Shown piece after piece: positions 55,858-63,540 of a DNA stretch of 64,000 bases. Every line of letters starts with the position of its first letter. The first letter of the stretch is position 1. This DNA is from an uncultured Flavobacteriaceae bacterium. GTDB taxonomy: Bacteria; Bacteroidota; Bacteroidia; Flavobacteriales; Flavobacteriaceae. Below the pieces are notes generated by a model. It was not told the origin of the DNA, did no database searches, and saw nothing but the letters and a program-made list of their open reading frames with translations. A program made the position numbers and the translations under genes. The DNA is taken from the NCBI GenBank assembly GCA_943787365.1, contig CALSMD010000003.1, positions 62,001-126,000 of the forward strand. The letters are read 5' to 3'.

Positions 55858-55865
55858 TATCTTTG
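55858..55865 (+). promoter_or_regulatory. -7 element of the HMG-CoA reductase unit
   Basis: TATCTTTG at 55858-55865, 20 bases before the ATG at 55886. Confidence 0.5.
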
Positions 55866-55885
55866 TGTTTCAAAAATAGACACAC

Positions 55886-57169
55886 ATGGAGAATTCCGTT
55901 TCTGGATTTTCAAAGTTTACAAAAGCTGAAAAAATTGATTGGTTGATCGCTCATCATTTTCAAAATAACCCGAAAGCAAAAGCTGATTTGGAACGGTATT
56001 GGAATACGGATGAAGTGCTTCAAAAGCTTCATGACGAGTTTACTGAAAATACAATTTCTAATTTTTACCTCCCTTTTGGAGTGGCTCCAAATTTTTTGAT
56101 TAACGATAAAATGCACGTCATTCCAATGACGATCGAAGAAAGTTCGGTAGTTGCGGCGGCAAGTAATGCTGCTAAATTTTGGATGGAACGTGGAGGCTTC
56201 AAAGCAGAAGTACTCTCGACTACCAAAGTAGGTCAGGTTCATTTTATGTTTCATGGAGCGTTTTCTGAATTGGAAGCTCTTTTTAAAACGATAAAGCCAC
56301 AACTTTTTGAAGAAACGAAAGCCATCACCAAAAACATGGAAGCGCGTGGCGGCGGTATTTTAGACATCGCATTGGTTGATAAAACAGCGAAACTTTCAGG
56401 GTATTACCAGTTGCATACCACGTTTGAAACGAAAGATGCCATGGGAGCAAATTTCATCAATTCGTGTTTGGAGCAAATTGCGACAACCTTTAAAGTATGC
56501 TCAAAAGACATTCAGGTGGTGATGAGTATTTTATCTAACTATGTACCGGATTGCTTGGTACGTGCCGAAGTGAGTTGCAAAGTGGATTCACTCGCAACAA
56601 ACACCTATACAGGTCAAGAATTTGCAGATACTTTTATGCAAGCAGTGCGCATTGCCGAAATAGAACCTTACCGTGCGGTGACGCACAACAAGGGAATTAT
56701 GAACGGCGTGGATTCGGTGGTGTTAGCCACCGGAAATGACTTTAGAGCGGTGGAAGCGGGCGTACATGCCTATGCGGCACGCTCGGGGAGTTACTCGAGT
56801 TTAACGCATGCTTCTATAAAAGATGGAATGTTTAAGTTTTGGATTGAATTACCGCTCGCACTCGGAACCGTAGGTGGATTGACAGGTTTGCATCCACTGG
56901 TAAAAACAGCCTTGGAATTATTAGGAAAACCTTCTGCCAAAGAATTAATGGAGATTGTGGCGGTGGCTGGATTGGCTCAAAATTTTGCGGCCTTAAAATC
57001 TCTCACTACCACAGGAATTCAACAAGGACATATGAAAATGCACTTGCTTAATATATTGAATCAATTTAAAGCAAATGCCGCTGAAAAGATACACTTAATC
57101 GAACACTTCAAAACCCATACGGTCACCCACAGTGCGGTGGTGGAAGCAATTGAAAATTTAAGAGCCTAA
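55886..57169 (+). CDS. mvaA: Hydroxymethylglutaryl-CoA reductase (class II)
   Basis: 427 residues, the bacterial class II size. Landmarks: ENTISNFYLPFGVAPNFLIND, PMTIEESSVVAAASNAAKFW with the catalytic Glu, DAMGANFINSCLE and HNKGIMNGVDSVVLATGNDFRA. It reduces HMG-CoA to mevalonate, the first committed step of the mevalonate route used by flavobacteria for isoprenoids. Its stop overlaps the next start (TAATG), so it is coupled to the kinase. Confidence 0.94.
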   Translation: MENSVSGFSKFTKAEKIDWLIAHHFQNNPKAKADLERYWNTDEVLQKLHDEFTENTISNFYLPFGVAPNFLINDKMHVIPMTIEESSVVAAASNAAKFWMERGGFKAEVLSTTKVGQVHFMFHGAFSELEALFKTIKPQLFEETKAITKNMEARGGGILDIALVDKTAKLSGYYQLHTTFETKDAMGANFINSCLEQIATTFKVCSKDIQVVMSILSNYVPDCLVRAEVSCKVDSLATNTYTGQEFADTFMQAVRIAEIEPYRAVTHNKGIMNGVDSVVLATGNDFRAVEAGVHAYAARSGSYSSLTHASIKDGMFKFWIELPLALGTVGGLTGLHPLVKTALELLGKPSAKELMEIVAVAGLAQNFAALKSLTTTGIQQGHMKMHLLNILNQFKANAAEKIHLIEHFKTHTVTHSAVVEAIENLRA

Positions 57170-58077
57170 TGCAAACGTTTTACAGTCATGGGAAATTATT
57201 GATCAGTGCAGAATATGCGGTCTTAGATGGTGCTTTGGCTCTGGCATTGCCTGCTAAATTTGGGCAATCCTTATCAGTTGAATCGACTTCTGAAAATACA
57301 ATCCTTTGGAAAAGCATTTCCAATGAAGGCACTGTTTGGTTTGAAGCAAAATTCACGATTGATGCTGCTTTAAAAATATCCACAACAGATACTTCAGACA
57401 TTGCCGTTCGTCTCGTGCAAGTTTTGGACGCTTTACAACAGTTGAACCCTTTGCTTTTTGAAACGCATAAAGGCTATGCATTAACTTCTACCTTAGAATT
57501 TCCTGAAAATTGGGGGTTGGGGTCTTCCTCTACTTTGATTAATAATTTGGCGCAATGGGCCAAAGTGGATGCTTTTGAATTATTGAAACTGACTTTTGGC
57601 GGCAGTGGATTTGACATTGCTTGCGCACAACAGGATACGGGGATTTTATATCAGTTGGATAAAGGAAAACCAACGATCAAACCAGTAGAGTTTTTACCTC
57701 CATTTTTGGATAGTTTATTTTTTGTGCATCGCAATCAAAAACAAAACAGTAGAGACGGGATTGCCTCCTATAAAACACTCACTGCAAATCAATCCCTTGA
57801 TTTTTCAGCACTGAATGGCTTGACTTTAGACCTCTTAAATTGTACAGACTTAAAAACCTTTGAATCGCTGATTGAACAGCATGAAGGTTATATCTCTACG
57901 CTCATCCAACAACCCCCTTTAAAAGAGGCCTTGTTTTCGGATTATAAGGGCGCTATTAAGAGTTTGGGCGCTTGGGGTGGTGACTTCTTCCTAGCAACCG
58001 GAAACGCAGCTGCTATAGAGTATTTTAAGGCCAAAGGTTATACGACGGTTGTTGGGTATTCAGAAATGATTTTATAA
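57169..58077 (+). CDS. GHMP kinase of the GYDIA family (mevalonate pathway)
   Basis: 302 residues. N-terminal FYSHGKLLISAEYAVLDGALAL, the ATP loop WGLGSSSTLINNL (GLGSSS) and the GGSGFDIACAQ segment, a variant of the GYDIA motif with Phe for Tyr, after which the family is named. Mevalonate kinase-type phosphorylation is suggested by the family and by coupling with HMG-CoA reductase; the exact step is not provable here. Accessory DNA begins 34 bases after its stop. Confidence 0.85.
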   Translation: MQTFYSHGKLLISAEYAVLDGALALALPAKFGQSLSVESTSENTILWKSISNEGTVWFEAKFTIDAALKISTTDTSDIAVRLVQVLDALQQLNPLLFETHKGYALTSTLEFPENWGLGSSSTLINNLAQWAKVDAFELLKLTFGGSGFDIACAQQDTGILYQLDKGKPTIKPVEFLPPFLDSLFFVHRNQKQNSRDGIASYKTLTANQSLDFSALNGLTLDLLNCTDLKTFESLIEQHEGYISTLIQQPPLKEALFSDYKGAIKSLGAWGGDFFLATGNAAAIEYFKAKGYTTVVGYSEMIL

Positions 58078-58110
58078 AAAAAGAGGGCGTTTTTGAGTTC
58101 TTTAACGTTT

Positions 58111-58150
58111 GGCTAAACTCCGTTTTAATGCAGTTTAGGTGTTGTTAGCC
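58111..58150. repeat. Boundary hairpin R1 of the accessory array
   Basis: GGCTAAACT (58111-58119) and AGTTTA...TTAGCC (to 58150) pair as an imperfect inverted repeat with a one-sided bulge of about 10 bases. On the minus strand it begins GGCTAAC. It marks the junction between the conserved GHMP kinase gene and the accessory genes; the same GGCTAA/TTAGCC ends recur in R2. Confidence 0.55.
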
Positions 58151-58159
58151 ATAGTATTT

Positions 58160-58939
58160 CTAATTTCCGAATGGACTTTTGTCACTCATAAACGGACTTT
58201 CAAAAGTTGTCCAGTCAGTAGTTTTTAATGATTTTCCGTTAGTATTCATTGGCGTGAACCTAACTTTATATTTTCCTTTATTTTTATAGGTAAATGCTCC
58301 TGCACACATTCCGTGTCCAACATTCAACTTACCATTCCATTCTTTAATATAAAATACTTTTTTATTGTTAGTGCTTAAGTCTACAACCTCTGTCTTATAC
58401 CAGGTTTCATATTCCGATTTATTTTTAACATCAAAAATTGCATTCGCAGATGGTCCACAACCATAGTGTACAACTTCGGTTTTTTCAAATTCAACATTCA
58501 GATTAGCATTCAGAGTTTCAAGTTCCTTTGTGTCTGTTGTTTTCCAATAAACTTTTTCTCTCACTTTTTTCTCTCTGTTATATTGTTTCATTTCTCTTCC
58601 TTCATTTTCGGTTTGGTCAAAGTATTTAAGAAAGTACTTTGTATTAGGTTTTAATTCTGATGTTGGACAAAAGATAGCTTGAGTTAATTGCATCTGTCCT
58701 GTATAGAATTCTTCAAGATTCAGTTCAATTAATTCTCCGCTTTCACTTTCCAGATAAACTTTTCTGTTTTTAAAACTATTTATGGTCTTTTGACTATATG
58801 CGTAACCTTGAATGATGAATTTTGAATTCAAGCCAATTTCTTTAGTTTCTGGAAAGAAATACATTGCACTCATTGCACAATCCGCAAATGCTGTTTTAAT
58901 TCCGAAAGTCAGAAATAAAAGAAGTATGATTTTTTTCAT
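58160..58939 (-). CDS. Secreted hypothetical protein, 259 residues
   Basis: Signal peptide ending TAFADCAM, with Cys right after the predicted cleavage site. The mature part is Lys/Glu/Tyr-rich beta sequence with two further Cys (TQAIFCPTSE, VVHYGCGPSANAIF) and HGMCAGAFTYKNKGKYKVRF near the C-terminus. It has no family I recognise; the domain pattern suggests one or two Ig-like beta sandwiches. It sits alone between hairpins R1 and R2, in the minus orientation like the Fic gene. Confidence 0.6.
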   Translation of the reverse strand: MKKIILLLFLTFGIKTAFADCAMSAMYFFPETKEIGLNSKFIIQGYAYSQKTINSFKNRKVYLESESGELIELNLEEFYTGQMQLTQAIFCPTSELKPNTKYFLKYFDQTENEGREMKQYNREKKVREKVYWKTTDTKELETLNANLNVEFEKTEVVHYGCGPSANAIFDVKNKSEYETWYKTEVVDLSTNNKKVFYIKEWNGKLNVGHGMCAGAFTYKNKGKYKVRFTPMNTNGKSLKTTDWTTFESPFMSDKSPFGN

Positions 58940-58986
58940 AATGTAAGTTTCTTAAATGATCTCAAATATCATTCCGTTCATAATAT

Positions 58987-59050
58987 GGCTAACGTGTTTG
59001 TGTATGGTTTGTTGCGGTTAGCCTAAGCTGGCGTCACGCTGTTGGCGTGA
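58987..59050. repeat. Hairpin pair R2
   Basis: GGCTAAC (58987-58993) and GTTAGCC (59017-59023) are perfect 7-bp arms 23 bases apart. Directly after, GGCGTCACGC (from about 59030) pairs with GCGTGATGCC (to 59054) with one G-T wobble. This pair of hairpins adjoins the 73-bp repeat at 59051. The layout recalls attC-type sites of integrons but does not fit the GTTRRRY consensus. Confidence 0.6.
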
Positions 59051-59123
59051 TGCCGTTAACAAATTCATTATTATATGTTCTACTCATTTATTTCTCTTTT
59101 CTAGTTTTGTTTCGCTTACTGGG
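59051..59123. repeat. 73-bp direct repeat, copy 1
   Basis: Begins TGCCGTTAACAAATTCATTA and ends GTTTCGCTTACTGGG. Identical to 60346-60418 except one base (A for C at about position 20). The two copies lie 1295 bp apart and bracket the Fic gene. 59124-59191 holds only the end of the Fic leader-opposite region and no gene. Confidence 0.9.
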
Positions 59124-59191
59124 AATTGGTGGTGTTGCAACAGCGAGTCGCAGTACAAATGACACTTTGTTAAAGCTCGTTTTTTATCATT

Positions 59192-60232
59192 CTAAAAATA
59201 AGTATTCACTGCAAATTCAAATTGATTGATAAATATCTCTTTAAAACTTGAAATATTATTCTGTTCATAAAATATCAACATTGCTTTTTTATAATCAATC
59301 GAGTCAACAGTCCTGAACGACAAAGGACAATAACTTTCATTCATCAGGATTGCATTACTTACGATTCTTGCTGTTCTTTTATTTCCGTCCATAAATGGCT
59401 GGATGTACGAAATCAGCACCAATGAAATTAATGCTTTTTCAAATACATTTTCTTTTATGTTTATCACATCACATGCATTCCTTAAAGCTTCTAATATTTG
59501 AAATTCATTGTCTAGCGGTCGATAGTTAGTTCCAGAAATACCTACCCGTCTTTTTCTGAGATTTCGTTCTACGGCAAGTTCTTTTATTAATATACTGTGT
59601 ATATCTTCAATTTTTGAAACAGATAGAGGAAGTAAATAATCTGGATTATCTGTAATGAAATCCAAAGCATCCTTATGATTTAAAAGCATTGTTGCCTCTT
59701 CTCTTGTTTTGCCCGATGCAGTTTCTTTTTCCTTTAACAATCTTTCTGTTTCTAAAAGAGAATAAGTATTGCCTTCAATTTGAGAAGATTTCCAGCTTAA
59801 GTCTATCGCCAATCTTTCTAGCTCATTTTTGTACTCAATGTTTGAAAGTTGCGCAATATTATATTTATAATCGTTATGAAGTAATGATAGTTTTTCCAGT
59901 TCATTTTTAGTGAATACACTATGTCTTTTTAGTACTTGATTTATAACTTCAAAATTGAAATTTTGTTTTATTTCACGTTGGTCAATCTCTTTTTTGTAAT
60001 ATTTTTCAACATCAACAGGTTGAATCAGCTCATATACCGGTGAAATTAGATATTTAGTTCCTTTACCTTTTCCTTTGGTTATAATGTAATTTTCAGAAAC
60101 TAATTTTGATAAAGCCCTTTTTAGAGTAGCATAACTCAATTCCACAGAGATACTATCAAACACCTCTTTTGATGAACATTCTACTCTTGATTTTATAGTT
60201 GCAATTATTTCTGTCTCTCTTGATGTAATCAT
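59192..60232 (-). CDS. Fic family protein with N-terminal winged helix; catalytic His replaced by Gln
   Basis: 346 residues. A winged-helix domain covers residues 1-65 (SYATLKRALSKLVSENYIITKGKGKG), a linker follows, then the Fic core. The inhibitory helix motif (S/T)xxxE(G/N) is present as SSQIEG at 149-154. The active-site loop reads IQPFMDGNKRTAR; the family motif is HPFxxGNGR, so the catalytic His is Gln278, codon CAG at 59399-59401. Loss of His should abolish AMP transfer, leaving a possible DNA-binding regulator. It is bounded by the 73-bp repeats and preceded by an operator-like dyad. Confidence 0.88.
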   Translation of the reverse strand: MITSRETEIIATIKSRVECSSKEVFDSISVELSYATLKRALSKLVSENYIITKGKGKGTKYLISPVYELIQPVDVEKYYKKEIDQREIKQNFNFEVINQVLKRHSVFTKNELEKLSLLHNDYKYNIAQLSNIEYKNELERLAIDLSWKSSQIEGNTYSLLETERLLKEKETASGKTREEATMLLNHKDALDFITDNPDYLLPLSVSKIEDIHSILIKELAVERNLRKRRVGISGTNYRPLDNEFQILEALRNACDVINIKENVFEKALISLVLISYIQPFMDGNKRTARIVSNAILMNESYCPLSFRTVDSIDYKKAMLIFYEQNNISSFKEIFINQFEFAVNTYF

Positions 60233-60245
60233 GATTTACTTATTT

Positions 60246-60316
60246 AGCTCATAAAGATAGTGTTTTTAGCTCAATTTTAATTAACACTTGAGCTTTATAG
60301 TTTATCTAAATGAGCT
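60246..60316 (-). promoter_or_regulatory. Symmetric four-site dyad upstream of the Fic gene
   Basis: Half-sites AGCTCA at 60246-60251 and 60268-60273 and TGAGCT at 60289-60294 and 60311-60316. Spacings are 22, 21 and 22 bases, and both inner and outer pairs are centred on about 60281. The outer arms extend to AGCTCATnnAGATA. The dyad starts 14 bases before the Fic start codon, so it covers the promoter and suits binding by the Fic winged helix (autoregulation, inference). Confidence 0.65.
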
Positions 60317-60345
60317 ATAACGTCCGAAATAAGGCGTCTCGCTTG

Positions 60346-60418
60346 TGCCGTTAACAAATTCATTCTTATATGTTCTACTCATTTATTTCTCTTTTCTAGT
60401 TTTGTTTCGCTTACTGGG
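60346..60418. repeat. 73-bp direct repeat, copy 2
   Basis: Same sequence and orientation as 59051-59123 with one mismatch. It lies between the Fic gene and the lipocalin-like gene. The flanking CTCGCTTGTGCC (about 60339-60349) can pair with GGCATGAGCAAAAGCGTGGCGAG (60417-60439) in part. Confidence 0.9.
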
Positions 60419-60446
60419 CATGAGCAAAAGCGTGGCGAGAGGGGGG

Positions 60447-60905
60447 TCATTCAATTCTTATATATTCAACATAGCTATGTGAAAGTTCACTTCCGTTGTC
60501 ACAAGTAAGAAGATTATCGTTATTGTAGTAACCGGTTTTAATAATGTTATCTGTCAATTCAAAAAAGGTTGGATTGACAGATACTTCAGATGGATTAAAT
60601 GTTAGATTGTTGTTTATTAGAGTCCAAGTTCCATTGCTGAAGTTTTCAAGGCAATCGCCTGTGTCTTCAGAATACTCTTGGTTATTGAACGTATTGTCTG
60701 AGTTAAAGGTCAGTCTGGTCATTAATAGGCAAGTTGAAAAATTAGAAGTTTGTTCGTTTCCTGTTGAACAAACAAAAACTTCTTTTATTGGTTTCCATAT
60801 TCCAACAATTGATACTGAATTCGAGTTAGAATCATCATCGCTTGAGCAAGATGAGAAAATCATCAATCCTATTAAAATTCCAAAAAATAATTTCACTTTT
60901 TTCAT
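60447..60905 (-). CDS. Lipocalin-like lipoprotein, 152 residues
   Basis: Lipoprotein signal ending MIFSSC (Cys20), then a Ser/Asp/Asn-rich spacer typical of surface-exported Bacteroidota lipoproteins (SSDDDSNSN). The mature domain has IVGIWKPIKEVF, TFNSDNTFNNQEYSED, and NGTWTLINNNLTF, a lipocalin-like pattern. Cys in pairs (VCSTG, STCLL, GDCLEN, LTCDNG) may form disulfides. Function unknown. It is the target of promoter-leader element copy 3. Confidence 0.7.
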   Translation of the reverse strand: MKKVKLFFGILIGLMIFSSCSSDDDSNSNSVSIVGIWKPIKEVFVCSTGNEQTSNFSTCLLMTRLTFNSDNTFNNQEYSEDTGDCLENFSNGTWTLINNNLTFNPSEVSVNPTFFELTDNIIKTGYYNNDNLLTCDNGSELSHSYVEYIRIE

Positions 60906-61068
60906 TCGTAAGAGTTTGGTTTTAATTGTTTGTAAATTGAATATATCCGCACTATTGCATTTATTTCTTTTACATATGAGTGTCTTATTTTATTTGCAAA
61001 ATATTTTTGCTCAGACAACTATAAACCTCTATAGTTTATAAAACGTATTTCAATAAAATTAGATCTAA

Positions 61069-61149
61069 AACTTCGGTTAAATTGCGTATTGAAGATTTAG
61101 ATTTGGGGTCTAATGCCATCAAATTTACACGATTTTTTGAGATAACAAA
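61069..61149 (-). promoter_or_regulatory. Promoter plus conserved leader element, copy 3
   Basis: On the minus strand TTTG (complement of 61146-61149), 18 bases, TAAATTTG (complement of 61120-61127), then TTAGA-CCCCAAA-TCTAA (61097-61113) and, 18 bases later, AACCGAAGTT (61069-61078). It is the best match of the three to the promoter consensus. It points to the lipocalin-like gene, with a predicted leader of about 208 bases. Confidence 0.65.
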
Positions 61150-61242
61150 AAAAATCGAGTCTAATTTTAATAGATGAATCTGAAATGATTTTATAAAAAC
61201 TAAGCTTCTTCTACGTTCTCAATTACTATTTAAAGCATAAAA

Positions 61243-61268
61243 AAAAGGACCCATTTCTGAGTCCTTTT
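61243..61268 (-). terminator. Intrinsic terminator of the PpiD-like gene
   Basis: Stem AAAAGGAC (61243-61250) and GTCCTTTT (61261-61268) with a 10-base loop; on the minus strand a T-run follows (complement of the A-run before 61243). It is 25 bases after the stop codon. Confidence 0.85.
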
Positions 61269-61292
61269 ATATCTAGTATTTTAATGAGTTCC

Positions 61293-63440
61293 TTAGTAGA
61301 AAGTCGCTCTGTTATCTTCGATATCAGAGGCTTCCTTCAGTGCATTGTAAAGTTGTGTATTGACAGCGCTTGACTTGGCTTGACCTACACGGTTTGCAGA
61401 GGCTTGATAATTTGGCAACGGCTCTGCAGGCGTTAACTTTGTCAGTTGAATTGCATAGACGCCATTGGCACCAACAATTAATTTTGAGGTGGCTCCTACT
61501 TCTAAACCAAACGCCGCTCCGATGACTTTAGGCTCTCTTCCTGACCCTGAAAGTGTTGCGTTTTTCATGTTTACAGCAACGGCTGTTTTAACCGTCTGTC
61601 CTTCATCAGAAGCAATCGCTTCTAAAGTGGTTGCAGAAATACGGTTTTTAATCATTTCCGCTTTCTTTTCTTTTCTGATTTCTGGAAGTGCCGTAATGGA
61701 TGCTTTTTCAACACTCATTAATCCGGCTTCATTGACAGCTGTTACTTTAGCAACTACAAAACCACCACCTGACATATTGAAACTTTTAAAATCTCCTACT
61801 TCAACACCTTCTTCAAATGACCATCTTACAATGGCTCTCTGAACACCAAGACCTGGAATTGTTTCGTCCAATTCTTTAATGCTGCTTACTGGGGATGTTG
61901 TATAGTTATTTTCTTTAGCGACTTCATTGAAATCAGCATTGGCAACCGCGATTTCAAATTTAGATTTATCCGTAAAAACTCCATCTATTGTTTTAATTGA
62001 TGGCTCAATCTCTTGTACAATCGTTGCGATTTTAAATGCTTCTTGTTTTTTTCCTTGATCTAAGATTTCAATAATATGATATCCAAAGTTTGTTTTCACA
62101 ACGCCTAAACTTCCTTTAGGGTTTTCAAAAGCATAGGCTTTAAATTCTTCTGCAAATGCGTCTGTATAAGCAAATTCAATAACGCCTTCTTTTTCGTTAC
62201 TCACTTTATCAGATGATAAAGACAGTAAACTTTTGAATTTAGAACGTTTAGAACGAATCACTTTATAAATACTATCAGCAGTTGTTTTTGCTTGTGCATC
62301 TGTTTTGGTGACGGCAGCATCAGCACGAACCGATCCTACAAATGGAATCAGAATGTGGCGTACTTTCGTAGAATCTGACATCATTTTTTTAGCAACTTGT
62401 TTTGACAACTTGTACGCTGCTCCATCTTTATAAGGTCCAAAAACTTCATTTGAGTTTAACGCTGCGATTTGATCTGCAACAGTTGTTGGAAAGCTAGATG
62501 CGAACACATAAGCATCATTATACTTAACCGATGAATTGGCATTTACAAATGCTTGAGCATCGGTAGTGTTTTGAAAACCTACAACAGTTTCGTTGGCTTT
62601 GGCCGCTTCATTAAATTCTACTTTATCAGCAATAAGTGCTGTTAAATCTGCTTGGATTTGCTGCTCATCTTCTAAAGAAGCTACTTCTTTAAACTGAACA
62701 TAGACTAAATCTCTTGAAGCTTCCACTTCGTATTTGCTTGGATTTGCTTTCACATAGCTAGAAATTTCCGATTTCTTAACGGATACTAAACTGTCTGCTA
62801 TAGAAGTAAATGGAATTTGAACATATTTAATGTCCGCATTGTCATTTTCCAATGCATATTCTAATTCACCCTCAGTAAGTGTTCCAATAACGCCTGCTTT
62901 CACAAGGCTAAAATACGTTTGCTGAACGCCAGTTTGAGAAATATTTTGTTCAAAATCAGTCCATGCTTTATAGTTTACAGCACTTCCGTTTAGCGTGGTC
63001 GTTTCTGGAGCAATGGCTTTTAGGTTTGCAATAAATTCGTTGAGTTTGTCTTCGTCAAACAAACCAGCTTCATTTTTGAATTCTTCAAAAGTTCCTAAGT
63101 TTTGCTTTAATAACTGACGCATATAATCTCTTTCAATGGAGATTCCAACAGCATCGTATTGAGTTTGCATTACTTTGTTTCTTACTTCCTGATCCCAAAC
63201 ACGGTTCATTGCTTGGGTATTTGAAACAGAACCACCGGACTGGCGTTGGATGTTTTCAACTTGATTCATGAACGCATCGCGTTCAATATCTTCGCCGTTA
63301 ATCGTTGCAACAACGGTTTGTGTTTTGTTTGAAGATCCTAAATTTTCAAAAATGCCAGTAAAAACAAAGGAAAATAATGCGAGAGCAATTATTACGATTA
63401 AGAATACTGAACGTTGTCTAATTTTATTTAAAACTGCCAT
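61293..63440 (-). CDS. PpiD/SurA-like peptidylprolyl isomerase, membrane anchored
   Basis: 715 residues. One N-terminal membrane helix (SVFLIVIIALALFSFVFTGIF), a SurA_N-type chaperone domain (VVATINGEDIERDAFMNQVENIQRQ), the parvulin domain at about 355-465 (KVRHILIPFVGS ... AEEFKAYAFENPKGSLGVVKTNFGYHIIEI) and a second, degenerate C-terminal chaperone region. It is a periplasmic folding helper for exported proteins. 100 bases separate it from the CNNM/CorC gene upstream. Confidence 0.9.
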   Translation of the reverse strand: MAVLNKIRQRSVFLIVIIALALFSFVFTGIFENLGSSNKTQTVVATINGEDIERDAFMNQVENIQRQSGGSVSNTQAMNRVWDQEVRNKVMQTQYDAVGISIERDYMRQLLKQNLGTFEEFKNEAGLFDEDKLNEFIANLKAIAPETTTLNGSAVNYKAWTDFEQNISQTGVQQTYFSLVKAGVIGTLTEGELEYALENDNADIKYVQIPFTSIADSLVSVKKSEISSYVKANPSKYEVEASRDLVYVQFKEVASLEDEQQIQADLTALIADKVEFNEAAKANETVVGFQNTTDAQAFVNANSSVKYNDAYVFASSFPTTVADQIAALNSNEVFGPYKDGAAYKLSKQVAKKMMSDSTKVRHILIPFVGSVRADAAVTKTDAQAKTTADSIYKVIRSKRSKFKSLLSLSSDKVSNEKEGVIEFAYTDAFAEEFKAYAFENPKGSLGVVKTNFGYHIIEILDQGKKQEAFKIATIVQEIEPSIKTIDGVFTDKSKFEIAVANADFNEVAKENNYTTSPVSSIKELDETIPGLGVQRAIVRWSFEEGVEVGDFKSFNMSGGGFVVAKVTAVNEAGLMSVEKASITALPEIRKEKKAEMIKNRISATTLEAIASDEGQTVKTAVAVNMKNATLSGSGREPKVIGAAFGLEVGATSKLIVGANGVYAIQLTKLTPAEPLPNYQASANRVGQAKSSAVNTQLYNALKEASDIEDNRATFY

Positions 63441-63540
63441 TTGTAGTGTGTGTTATTTTTTTTAATATAGTGGACGAAAATACCAATTTCTTTGAAATAA
63501 TAAAAGGAGAAAAGAATATAATTCAAAGAAGGGGGTTAAA

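Larger units (their letters stand above)
60906..61292. other. 387-bp region upstream of the lipoprotein gene
   Basis: No gene seen. It holds leader element copy 3 (61069-61149), a small hairpin (ACTATAAAC/GTTTATAAA area, about 61018-61041) and the terminator of the PpiD-like gene (61243-61268). Confidence 0.6.

Noticed and set aside
58987-59023. Genuine integron attC site
   Set aside because: The arms GGCTAAC/GTTAGCC do not fit the RYYYAAC/GTTRRRY core, and no integrase gene is in the window; kept only as attC-like.
59047-59229. 60-residue open frame on the plus strand
   Set aside because: It lies mostly inside the 73-bp repeat and hairpin R2 and ends inside the Fic gene; the repeat's second copy does not keep the frame, so it is not a gene.
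60544-61041. 165-residue plus-strand frame opposite the lipocalin-like gene
   Set aside because: The minus-strand frame has a clear lipoprotein signal and domain; the plus-strand frame has neither and runs into its promoter region.
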